DNA of 64,000 bases from Nonomuraea helvata (GTDB taxonomy: Bacteria > Actinomycetota > Actinomycetes > Streptosporangiales > Streptosporangiaceae): NCBI RefSeq assembly GCF_039535785.1, contig NZ_BAAAXV010000003.1, forward strand, positions 1 through 64,000, given 5' to 3'. Every line of letters starts with the position of its first letter. Position 1 is the first letter of the stretch. Shown in pieces: positions 56,803 to 64,000 of the stretch. Position numbers and translations under genes: made by a program. A model generated the notes under the pieces. That model was not told the origin of the DNA and ran no database searches. It saw only the letters and a program-made list of their open reading frames with translations.

Positions 56803-59800
56803 ATGCGGCCGCACCGGCTCTCGCTGACGGCGTTCGGGTCCTTTCCCGGCTCCGAGACGGTCGACTTCGACGCGCTGGCCGAGGCGGGCCTGTTCCTGGT
56901 CCACGGGCCCACGGGGGCGGGCAAGACCACGATCCTCGACGCGCTCTGCTTCGCCCTCTACGGCCAGGTGCCCGGGCAGCGCAACAGCGCCCGGACCCTC
57001 CGCTGCGACCACGCCCCGCCCTCGGCCGGGCCCTCGGTCACGCTGGAGGTGTCCATCCGCGGCCGGTTACTCCGCATCCAGCGCTCCCCGGCCTGGCAGC
57101 GGCCCAAGCTGCGCGGGACCGGTTTCACGGAGGAGAAGTCCAAGGTCGTCGTCTCGGAGTGGCGCGGGTCCGACTGGCAGGGGCTGACGACCCGGCTCGA
57201 CGAGGCGGGCGACCTGGTGGGCGGGCTGCTGGGCATGAACGCCGACCAGTTCTGCCAGGTGGCGATGCTGCCCCAGGGGGATTTCGCCAAGTTCCTGCGC
57301 GCGGACGGGGACGATCGGGCCAAGCTGCTCGAGCGGCTGTTCACGGTCAAGGTCTTCACCCAGGCGGAGTCGTGGCTGGCCGAGCATCGGAAGCTGGCGG
57401 GGCGGGAGGCGCAGGAGCTCCGGCAGCAGGTGGACTTCGCCATCAAGCGGGTGGAGGAAGCGGCGGGCGGCGACCTGCACGCGGCCATCGCGTCTCCAGC
57501 GGTGGACGGCGGCGCGTCCGTGGGCGGCGGTGCCGGTGGGTCGGCGGACGATGGTGGCGCCGGTGCGGGTCGGGGTGCGGCGGATGTCGAAGTGCCCACG
57601 CCCGATGCGGACCCCCTGCGCTGGGCGGGTGCGCTGCTCGACGCGGCGCGGGCTGTCGTGGAGCGGGCGGGCGAGCAGCACGAGACGGCCGGGCGGGCGC
57701 TGCGTTCGGCGCGGCTGCGGTTCGAGCAGGCCGCCGCCCTCGCCGACCGGCAGCGCCGTTACGCCGAGGCGCTCACCCTGCGCCGCACCCTCGACGAGCG
57801 GGCGGACGAGCGGGCCGACCTGCAGGCGATCCTCGACGACGCCGCCAGGGCCGACCGCGTGCTGCCCCTCATCACGGCGGCCAGGCAGCGTTCGGAGGCC
57901 GCCGGCAAAGCACGCACCATGGCCGCCGACGCCCTCGCCCGAGCGCGCCCCCTCTTGGCGCGGCAGGCAGCCGACGCCACCGGCCCCTCGGAGGGCGGTT
58001 CCCGGGCAGTGTCCGGCCGCGACGCCAGCCCTGCTGCGGGCGATTCTTCTGGGGTCGCTTCCGGCCGCGACGCCGGCCTCTCGGCGGGCGGACCCACGGC
58101 GGTTGAGTTGGCCGCGTTGGAGCGGGAGCGGCAGGCGGAGATCGCGCGCTTGTCGGAGCTGCTCACCGAAGAGGCCAGGCTCTCGGTGGTCCGGCGCGAC
58201 CTGTTGCGCGTCGAGGAGGAACTGGCCGAGCTGGTCGGCGCCGATGAGGCCGTAGGAGCAAGGCTGGCCGTGCTGCCCGGGCTCATCGAACAGGCCGAGG
58301 GCAGGCTGGCCGAGGCGCGGATGGACGCCGCCAGGATCCCGGCGGCGCAGGCCGTACGGGACGCCGCCGCCCATCTGATCGAGATCGACGACGAGCTGGC
58401 CAGGCTGGCCGTGGAGCTGGACGCGCTGGCACAGCGCGAGGCCGAGGTGTCGGCCGCCGAGGCCGAGCTGCCCGGACGCATCGCCGAAGCCGGCGCGGCA
58501 CTGAGCGAGGTGCAGGCACAGGCGGCGGCCATCCCGGCGGCGGCCGCGGGACTCGACGCCGCCAGGGCCGCTTTGGAGACCACTCACCGCCGCGAGGCCC
58601 TGGCCGCGGAGCTGGAGGCGGCCGTCGGCACCCACCAGGCGCTCGTGGACCACGCCCAGGCCCTGCGGGAACGCTGGCTCGACCTGCGCCAGGCCCGCAT
58701 CGACGGCATGGCGGCGGAGCTGGCCCGCGACCTGTCCGAGGGCCGGCCCTGCGCGGTCTGCGGCTCCGACCACCACCCCGACCCCGCCTCTCCCGCTCCC
58801 AGCGCCCCTTCGGCCGACGACGAACACGCGGCCGAGACGGCCCACGAAGCCGCCCTGGCCGAACGCGAGGCCGCCGAACGCGCCCTCGCCTCCCTCGAGT
58901 CCCGGCACGCCGACGCGGTCGAGGCCACCGGGGGCCTGGACGTCGAAACGGCGGAGGCGCACGTTGCGGGGGCCGAGCAGGAGCTGGCCCGGCTCCAGGC
59001 CGTGGCCGACCGGGAGCCCTCGCTGGCCGCCGCTCTCGACCGCATCGAGATCGAGCGCGAACGGGTCCGGGACCAGGCCAGGGAGATCGCCGAGGCCCTC
59101 GCCGCCCATCGCGCCCACCGCGCCCACCTGGAGTCCGAACGCGCCCGGCTCCGTACCCGCCTCACACAAGCACCCGCCCAGGATCTCGGCGAAGCCGCCC
59201 CGGGCGACGGCTCCACGCAGTCGGCCCCTGCGATGGGACGCGTCAGGGCTTCTGAAGAGGTCGGCCCCGGCTCGCTCGGCCGCGCCGACCTGGCGTCCGG
59301 GGAGCTCGGCCGCGCCGACCTGGTGCTCGGGGAGCTCGGCCGCGCCGACGCGAGGCGGAATGCGCAGGGCGAGGCGCTCGCCGGAGAGGGATCCGGGCAG
59401 GCGGACCTGGACGGGCCCGCCGTGCTGGCCCGGGCCGAGGGTGAGCTGCGCAGGCTGCGCGCGTCGGCCGGCAAGGAGCCGGTGCTGGCGCGGGAGGCGG
59501 CCGCGCTCAACCGGGAACGGCTGGAGATGGAGGAGCGCGCGCGGCGGGTCGCCGCCCGGCTGGCGGCCGGCCGTACCAGGCACGAGGAGCTGAGCGGGGA
59601 CGCCGGGCGGTTGAGCGCGCGGCTGGACGCGGCACGAGGCGACGACCCCACCCTGACCGCCCGCCTGTCCAGGTTGCACGACGAGGCCGAGCTGCTACGG
59701 GAGGCGCTGGAGGCCACGCAGGCGGCGCTGTCCGCCGAGGAGGAGCTGGTCAGAGCCGGTCAGGCCGCGTCCGAGGCGGCCGTCGAGGCGGGGTTCGCGG

Positions 59801-60672
59801 ACGTGGCGGAGGCGGAGGCGGCGTTCAGGAGTCCGGGGGAGAGGGAGCGCAAGGCCGAGGCGCTGCGGCGGCTGGACGACGAGCACGCCGCCGTCACGAG
59901 CGTCCTGGCCCGGCCCGAGCTGATCGCGGCCGCCGCCGAGCCCGCGCCCGACCTGGCGGCGATCGAGGACGAGCGGGACCGGCTGGAGGCGGCGTACACG
60001 AGGCTGTCGAGCGAGCGGGACCGGGCCGTGGCCAGGGCGGAGCGGCTGGAGGAGCTGTACGGTGAGCTGAACGACCGCATCGAGCGGTGGCGTCCGGCGG
60101 CCGACCGGCACCGGCTCGCCGAGCGGATGGCGGCGCTGGCCAGCGGCACGTCCAGCGACAACCAGTGGAGCATGAGCCTGTCGTCGTTCGTGCTGGGGGA
60201 GCGGCTGCGGCAGGTGGTGGACGCCGCGAACGAACGGCTCGACCACATGTCGGCGGGACGTTACCGGCTGCGGCACGATCTGCGGAAGACGGCGGGTTCC
60301 CGTGGGCGTTCGGGCGGCGGCCTGGGCCTGCGGGTGGCCGACGGGTGGACCGGCGTCGACCGCGATCCGGCCACGCTGTCCGGCGGCGAGAGCTTCATCA
60401 CCTCCCTGGCGCTGGCCCTGGGCCTGGCCGACGTGGTCACGGCCGAGGCCGGGGGCACGGAGCTCGGCACGCTGTTCGTGGACGAGGGCTTCGGCACCCT
60501 GGACGAGGACACCCTCGACGGCGTGCTGGACATCCTCGACGGGCTGCGCGACGGAGGCCGGGCCGTGGGCATCGTCAGCCACGTCGCCGAGCTCCGGTCG
60601 AGGATCACCGCCCAGCTCAAGGTCACCAAGACCCGCACCGGCTCGACCCTGGCCCTGGCCGGAGTGGGCTGA
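56803..60672 (+). CDS. sbcC: Exonuclease SbcCD, ATPase subunit C
   Basis: A 1289-residue SMC/Rad50-type ATPase. Walker A is HGPTGAGKTTILDAL (about residues 36-50); two long coiled coils flank the zinc hook C-A-V-C (Cys650 and Cys653); the ABC signature LSGGESFITSLALALG is near residue 1192 and Walker B LGTLFVDEGFGTLDED near 1225. It is longer than the usual roughly 1000 residues because of Gly/Ser/Asp-rich insertions near residues 225-260 and 395-430 and a 10-residue tandem repeat near 825-850. It tethers DNA ends and drives SbcD. Confidence 0.96.
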   Translation: MRPHRLSLTAFGSFPGSETVDFDALAEAGLFLVHGPTGAGKTTILDALCFALYGQVPGQRNSARTLRCDHAPPSAGPSVTLEVSIRGRLLRIQRSPAWQRPKLRGTGFTEEKSKVVVSEWRGSDWQGLTTRLDEAGDLVGGLLGMNADQFCQVAMLPQGDFAKFLRADGDDRAKLLERLFTVKVFTQAESWLAEHRKLAGREAQELRQQVDFAIKRVEEAAGGDLHAAIASPAVDGGASVGGGAGGSADDGGAGAGRGAADVEVPTPDADPLRWAGALLDAARAVVERAGEQHETAGRALRSARLRFEQAAALADRQRRYAEALTLRRTLDERADERADLQAILDDAARADRVLPLITAARQRSEAAGKARTMAADALARARPLLARQAADATGPSEGGSRAVSGRDASPAAGDSSGVASGRDAGLSAGGPTAVELAALERERQAEIARLSELLTEEARLSVVRRDLLRVEEELAELVGADEAVGARLAVLPGLIEQAEGRLAEARMDAARIPAAQAVRDAAAHLIEIDDELARLAVELDALAQREAEVSAAEAELPGRIAEAGAALSEVQAQAAAIPAAAAGLDAARAALETTHRREALAAELEAAVGTHQALVDHAQALRERWLDLRQARIDGMAAELARDLSEGRPCAVCGSDHHPDPASPAPSAPSADDEHAAETAHEAALAEREAAERALASLESRHADAVEATGGLDVETAEAHVAGAEQELARLQAVADREPSLAAALDRIEIERERVRDQAREIAEALAAHRAHRAHLESERARLRTRLTQAPAQDLGEAAPGDGSTQSAPAMGRVRASEEVGPGSLGRADLASGELGRADLVLGELGRADARRNAQGEALAGEGSGQADLDGPAVLARAEGELRRLRASAGKEPVLAREAAALNRERLEMEERARRVAARLAAGRTRHEELSGDAGRLSARLDAARGDDPTLTARLSRLHDEAELLREALEATQAALSAEEELVRAGQAASEAAVEAGFADVAEAEAAFRSPGERERKAEALRRLDDEHAAVTSVLARPELIAAAAEPAPDLAAIEDERDRLEAAYTRLSSERDRAVARAERLEELYGELNDRIERWRPAADRHRLAERMAALASGTSSDNQWSMSLSSFVLGERLRQVVDAANERLDHMSAGRYRLRHDLRKTAGSRGRSGGGLGLRVADGWTGVDRDPATLSGGESFITSLALALGLADVVTAEAGGTELGTLFVDEGFGTLDEDTLDGVLDILDGLRDGGRAVGIVSHVAELRSRITAQLKVTKTRTGSTLALAGVG
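59275..59349 (+). repeat. 30-bp in-frame repeats in sbcC
   Basis: CTCGGCCGCGCCGAC recurs at 59275, 59305 and 59335, giving three units with a 30-bp period. They encode LGRADLASGE, LGRADLVLGE and LGRADARRNA in the second coiled-coil arm, breaking the heptad pattern. The number of units could vary without frameshift. Confidence 0.85.
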
Positions 60673-60743
60673 GGGCCTGTCCGACGGCGGAAACGATCTC
60701 GCGTTAGATTGCTCGCACCGAAACCGGTTAAGGAGTGGAGCAC

Positions 60744-61631
60744 ATGCGCGTCGTCGTCACCGGAGCCCACGGCAAGGTAGGCCGCGCGGCCGTCAAGGCG
60801 CTGGCCGACGCCGGTCACGAGGTGACCGGCGTTGATCTCACGCGCCCCGTCTTCGAACGGTCCGAGCCCGGTCAGCCCCGCTACCAGCAGGCCGAGCTGA
60901 CCGACGCGGGGCAGGCGTTCGCCGTCGTGCGCGGGGCCGACGCGGTCGTGCACGCCGCCGCCATCCCCGACCCCACCGCCAACCCGCCGCACGTGGTCTT
61001 CCAGAACAACCTGATGGCGACGTTCAACATGATCGAGGCCGCGGTCCGCTTCGGCGTCCCCCGCTTCGTGAACATCTCCAGCGAGACCGTGCCCGGCTTC
61101 TTCTTCCCCGAGCGCCCCTTCCTGCCCGACTACGCGCCGGTGGACGAGGAGCACCCGATCCGGCCGCAGGACCCGTACGCGCTGGCCAAGCACTTCGGCG
61201 AGCAGCTCATGGACGCGGCGGTGCGCCGCTCCGACATCAGGTGCATCTCGCTGCGGCCGAGCTGGGTGCAGCACGAGGGCAACTACGAACGCAACCTCGG
61301 CCCGCAGGTGCGCGACGCGTCCGAGAGCGGCGCGGGCCTGTGGAGCTACATCGACGTGTACGACCTCGCGGACGCGATCGTCCTGGCCACCGAGTCCGAC
61401 CTGCCCGGCCACGAGGTGTTCTACATCGCGTCGCCGGACAACGCGGGCGGCCACGACTTCGCCGCCGTGCTGCGCGAGCACTACGGCGACCGGATCGAGC
61501 TGCGCCCGCTCGCCCGCCAGGACGCCTCGGGCATCTCCTGCGCGAAGGCCCACCGCCTGCTCGGCTGGAACCCGAAGCGTTCCTGGCGCGACTACCTGGA
61601 CGAGAACGGGCGCGCCCGGCAGAAGCGCTGA
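60744..61631 (+). CDS. NAD-dependent epimerase/dehydratase (extended SDR)
   Basis: A 295-residue SDR enzyme. The Rossmann nucleotide site is VVVTGAHGKVG at the N-terminus; HAAAIPDP, the catalytic Ser in FVNISSET and the YALAK (Tyr-x-x-x-Lys) motif follow. The group oxidises or epimerises sugar-like substrates, with uronate dehydrogenase-type relatives. ATG 60744 has AAGGAG eight bases upstream; the GTG at 60735 is less likely. The gene ends one base from the convergent HAD gene. Confidence 0.88.
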   Translation: MRVVVTGAHGKVGRAAVKALADAGHEVTGVDLTRPVFERSEPGQPRYQQAELTDAGQAFAVVRGADAVVHAAAIPDPTANPPHVVFQNNLMATFNMIEAAVRFGVPRFVNISSETVPGFFFPERPFLPDYAPVDEEHPIRPQDPYALAKHFGEQLMDAAVRRSDIRCISLRPSWVQHEGNYERNLGPQVRDASESGAGLWSYIDVYDLADAIVLATESDLPGHEVFYIASPDNAGGHDFAAVLREHYGDRIELRPLARQDASGISCAKAHRLLGWNPKRSWRDYLDENGRARQKR

Positions 61632-62270
61632 TCATCCCTTGGCGAACGAGCCGATCAGGTCGGGGATCGCGGTCGGGTGGTGGAAGAGTGTGGCGCCCAG
61701 ACCGGTGAGGCGGGCGGCCGGGGTGAGACCGCCGGCGAAGGCCAGGCAGCGCATGCCCGCGTTCATGGCCGCCGTCACCCCGAACGGGCTGTCCTCCACC
61801 ACCACGCACCGCTCCGGCGCCACCCCCATCGTGGTCGCCGCGTGCAGGAACAGGTCCGGCGCCGGCTTGCCCCTGGCCACGTCCTCGGCGCTGAACACCC
61901 GGCCGTGGAACCGCTCGGCCAGTCCGGTCAGCTCCAGGCTGCGGCGGATCGTGGCGTGCCGCCCGTTCGAGGCCACGCAGGTCGGCACGGTCAGCTGGTC
62001 GAGCGCCTCCTCGATGCCTTCGATCACGCAGAGCTCGGCCTTGACCGCGGCCGTGTACTCGGCGATGAGCTGCTCGCGCCAGCCCGGCGGCGTCTCACCC
62101 ACCGCCTCGTCCCAGTACTCGTTCGTACAGCCCACGAACCGCTCGGCGTACTCCGCCTCATCGATCGACCAGCCCAGGCGTCGCAGTGCTGCCGTGCCCA
62201 CCCGTACGGAGATCGGCTCGCTGTCCACGAGCGTCCCGTCGCAGTCGAAGATGACCAGATCGACAGCCAA
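61632..62270 (-). CDS. HAD-superfamily phosphatase (beta-phosphoglucomutase-like)
   Basis: A hydrolase of about 212 residues. Motif I IFDCDGTLVDSEP has both catalytic Asps, motif II is CVASNGR, motif III the Lys of GKPAPDLF, and motif IV is VVEDSPFGV. The helical cap between motifs I and II marks subclass I, with phosphosugar phosphatases or mutases. TTG 62268-62270 is chosen since GAAGGGAACGGGA lies right before it and AVDLVIFD is the usual family start; ATG at 62292-62294, eight codons earlier, has no ribosome site. Specific substrate unknown. Confidence 0.88.
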   Translation of the reverse strand: MAVDLVIFDCDGTLVDSEPISVRVGTAALRRLGWSIDEAEYAERFVGCTNEYWDEAVGETPPGWREQLIAEYTAAVKAELCVIEGIEEALDQLTVPTCVASNGRHATIRRSLELTGLAERFHGRVFSAEDVARGKPAPDLFLHAATTMGVAPERCVVVEDSPFGVTAAMNAGMRCLAFAGGLTPAARLTGLGATLFHHPTAIPDLIGSFAKG

Positions 62271-62356
62271 TCCCGTTCCCTTCAGATGTGACATTTCGCA
62301 GGTGATAGCTTCTCTGTACCACTGAACAAGACGCTATTTCGCATAGTGAGACAAGT

Positions 62357-63643
62357 ATGACAACGTCCCCCCAAGTCGCCGCACCCACCCGGTCGAGGAT
62401 CGCGGCCGCCAGCCTCGTCGGCACCGCGATCGAGTTCTACGACTTCTACATTTACGGCACTGCGGCGGCTTTGGTGCTCAACACCGCGTTCTTCCCCAAA
62501 TTGGACCCGGTGGCGGGCAGTCTGGCCGCGTTCGCGTCGTTCGCGGTGGCGTTCATCTCGCGTCCGCTCGGCTCGGCCGTGTTCGGGCACTGGGGGGACC
62601 GGGTCGGCCGCAAGTCGATGCTGGTCGTGTCGCTGCTGGTGATGGGGCTCTCGACGGTCGCGATCGGGCTGCTGCCCGGCTACGCGGCCATCGGCGTGGT
62701 GGCGCCGGTGCTGCTCGTGCTGCTGCGGTTCACGCAGGGCATCGGGCTCGGAGGCGAGTGGGGCGGCGCGGCGCTGCTCGCCACCGAGCACGCGCCGCCC
62801 GGCAAGCGCGGGCTCTACGCGATGTTCCCGCAGCTCGGCCCGTCGGTCGGCTTCATCCTGGCCAACGGGCTGTTCCTCGTCCTGGGCGAGGTGCTCGGCG
62901 ACGGGGACTTCGGGGCATGGGGGTGGCGGCTGCCGTTCGTGGCGAGCCTGCTGCTGGTGATCGTCGGCCTGTACGTACGGCTGCAGATCTCCGAGACGCC
63001 GGTCTTCAAGGCGGCCATGGACCAGCACCGGATCGCCAAGGTGCCGTTCGCGGGCCTCATGCGGCAGCAGTGGCGGCGCGTGCTCCTCGGCGCGGGCGCC
63101 ATGACCGTCGCCTACACCCTTTTCTACACAGCCACCACGTACTGCCTGGCGTACGGCACCACCACGCTGCGGATCCCGAAGACCACCATGCTGGCCCTGA
63201 CCATGATCGGCATCGTGTTCATGGCCGCGGGCACGGTGGCCTCCGCGTTGGCCTCCGACCGCCTGGGCCGCCGCCGCACCCTGATCGCCGGGACGGGCGT
63301 GGCCGTCGTGTGGGGGCTGGCGATGTTCCCGCTGATGGAGACCAGGGCCGTCTTCCTCGTGGGCCTGGCGCTGGCGGGGGCGCTCGGCCTGATGGGGCTG
63401 ATCTTCGGGCCGATGGGCGCGTACCTGCCGGAGCTCTTCAAGACGCAGTTCCGCTACAGCGGCGCCTCGGTGGCCTACAGCCTCGGCGGCGTGCTCGGCG
63501 GCGCGGTGCCGCCGCTGGTCGCCACCAGCATGCAGGCCAGTGGGCTGGGCGTCATGGCCGTAGGAGTGTACGTCGCGGCGATGGCCGTGCTGAGCCTGCT
63601 CTGCCTGCTGGCCCTGCCCGAGACGGGCGACGACACTCTTTAG
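62357..63643 (+). CDS. MFS transporter, metabolite:H+ symporter (MHS) family
   Basis: A 428-residue, 12-helix importer. MHS hallmarks are AIEFYDFYIYGTAAALV at helix 1, GHWGDRVGRKSMLV (motif A) and RFTQGIGLGGEWGGAALLATEHAP. Relatives such as ShiA, ProP and KgtP carry organic acids or betaines, and the substrate here is undetermined. A CATAGT -10-like element lies about 10 bases upstream of ATG 62357, so the transcript may be near-leaderless. Stop codon overlaps the stop of the convergent synthase gene. Confidence 0.92.
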   Translation: MTTSPQVAAPTRSRIAAASLVGTAIEFYDFYIYGTAAALVLNTAFFPKLDPVAGSLAAFASFAVAFISRPLGSAVFGHWGDRVGRKSMLVVSLLVMGLSTVAIGLLPGYAAIGVVAPVLLVLLRFTQGIGLGGEWGGAALLATEHAPPGKRGLYAMFPQLGPSVGFILANGLFLVLGEVLGDGDFGAWGWRLPFVASLLLVIVGLYVRLQISETPVFKAAMDQHRIAKVPFAGLMRQQWRRVLLGAGAMTVAYTLFYTATTYCLAYGTTTLRIPKTTMLALTMIGIVFMAAGTVASALASDRLGRRRTLIAGTGVAVVWGLAMFPLMETRAVFLVGLALAGALGLMGLIFGPMGAYLPELFKTQFRYSGASVAYSLGGVLGGAVPPLVATSMQASGLGVMAVGVYVAAMAVLSLLCLLALPETGDDTL

Positions 63644-64000
63644 GGGTGCTCGTAGCCGGGGAACAGCAGGGACAGCTCGCGCGGGTACGCGGCGATCAGG
63701 CGGAGCTCGTCGTCGGTGAGCGGGCGGCCGGTCATGGCGTTGCAGAGCTGCACCAGCCGGAACGCCAGGTCCTCCTCGCGGACCTCCACCCCCAGTCCGT
63801 CCATGACGTGCCGGAAACCGGCCTTCCCGCCGTACTCGCCGGTCAGCACCACCCGGCCGTCCCGCGCGTGCCAGTCCTCAGGGAACGGGCCCAGCGTGGC
63901 CTCGTCGTACAGCTCGTAGTTGCCGTGGTCCTTGAGCGCGCCGTCGGCGTGGATGCCGCTCTCGTGCGCGAACGCGTTCCGCCCCACCCCGGCCTGGTTG
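63640..64000 (-). CDS. Homocitrate / 2-isopropylmalate synthase family protein, C-terminal part
   Basis: The last 119 or so codons of a gene that runs off the window end. NQAGVGRNAFAHESGIHADG is the conserved metal-binding loop (His-x-His) of the HMGL-like acyltransferases; KDHGNYELYDEATLG follows. HESGIHADG and the lack of a LeuA dimer regulatory domain after it favour a homocitrate synthase-like (NifV/LYS20-type) or citramalate-type enzyme over true LeuA. It condenses acetyl-CoA with a 2-oxoacid. The start is outside the window. Confidence 0.85.
   Translation of the reverse strand, partial: NQAGVGRNAFAHESGIHADGALKDHGNYELYDEATLGPFPEDWHARDGRVVLTGEYGGKAGFRHVMDGLGVEVREEDLAFRLVQLCNAMTGRPLTDDELRLIAAYPRELSLLFPGYEHP

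Noticed and set aside
1..64000. tRNA, rRNA, CRISPR arrays, riboswitches
   Set aside because: No cloverleaf, rRNA-like stretch, regularly spaced repeats or known riboswitch consensus was recognised by eye; covariance-model searches would be needed to exclude weak candidates.

Overview
The window is about 70% G+C. It carries actinomycete-type genes: SARP/AfsR regulators, a transmembrane Ser/Thr kinase, an LCP cell-wall ligase, Uma2 nuclease, many MFS pumps, frequent GTG/TTG starts and probable leaderless transcripts. A large-genome actinomycete of the Streptosporangiales kind (for example Nonomuraea-like) fits best; that assignment is inference from gene style, not from a marker gene. No rRNA, tRNA or CRISPR array was seen.

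Layout. 0-3.3 kb: end of an unknown gene, a strong terminator, an aldehyde dehydrogenase, galU and a DUF985-type cupin. 3.4-10.8 kb: a five-gene operon with 4-bp overlaps (SWIM zinc-finger protein, DUF5691 helical protein, MoxR AAA+ ATPase, DUF5682 protein, VWA protein); this is the most interesting functionally undescribed system here. 10.8-19.6 kb: a DHA2 drug pump and its divergent TetR with four operator copies, a second MFS pump, an enolase-superfamily protein lacking catalytic residues, a membrane pseudo-M48/methyltransferase fusion, and an ACS-family transporter with a divergent FadR-type regulator. 19.7-24.5 kb: histidine-kinase and transposase remnants, a multicopper oxidase/membrane-protein operon divergent from a MarR gene with two operators, and an intact insertion sequence with 15-bp inverted repeats and a 5-bp target duplication.

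24.5-30.2 kb: molybdenum hydroxylase subunits, with small (2Fe-2S) and FAD subunits on the minus strand and the catalytic subunit divergent, then an orphan sugar-type solute-binding lipoprotein and a lone TOPRIM protein. 30.2-35.5 kb is a decayed zone with DNRLRE, IS-integrase, IS630, group II intron and Ig-repeat fragments around a secreted beta-propeller/Ig protein and a lipoprotein. 35.5-40.3 kb: a SARP-NB-ARC-TPR regulator, an aminoglycoside-phosphotransferase-like kinase, and a Uma2 gene frameshifted in a poly-C run.

40.3-46.4 kb: a ROK regulator divergent from an amino-acid ABC importer (binding protein and two permeases, no ATPase) that overlaps an L-asparaginase gene, so asparagine uptake and deamidation is the likely job; then an LCP ligase. 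46.5-54 kb: an alpha/beta hydrolase, a second SARP regulator, a SARP-like operator (three heptamers at 11-bp steps) ahead of a small secreted protein, a propeller lipoprotein and a receptor-type Ser/Thr kinase. 54-64 kb: a membrane hydrolase, sbcD-sbcC, an NAD-dependent epimerase, a HAD phosphatase, an MHS-family transporter and the 3' end of a homocitrate/isopropylmalate-synthase-like gene.
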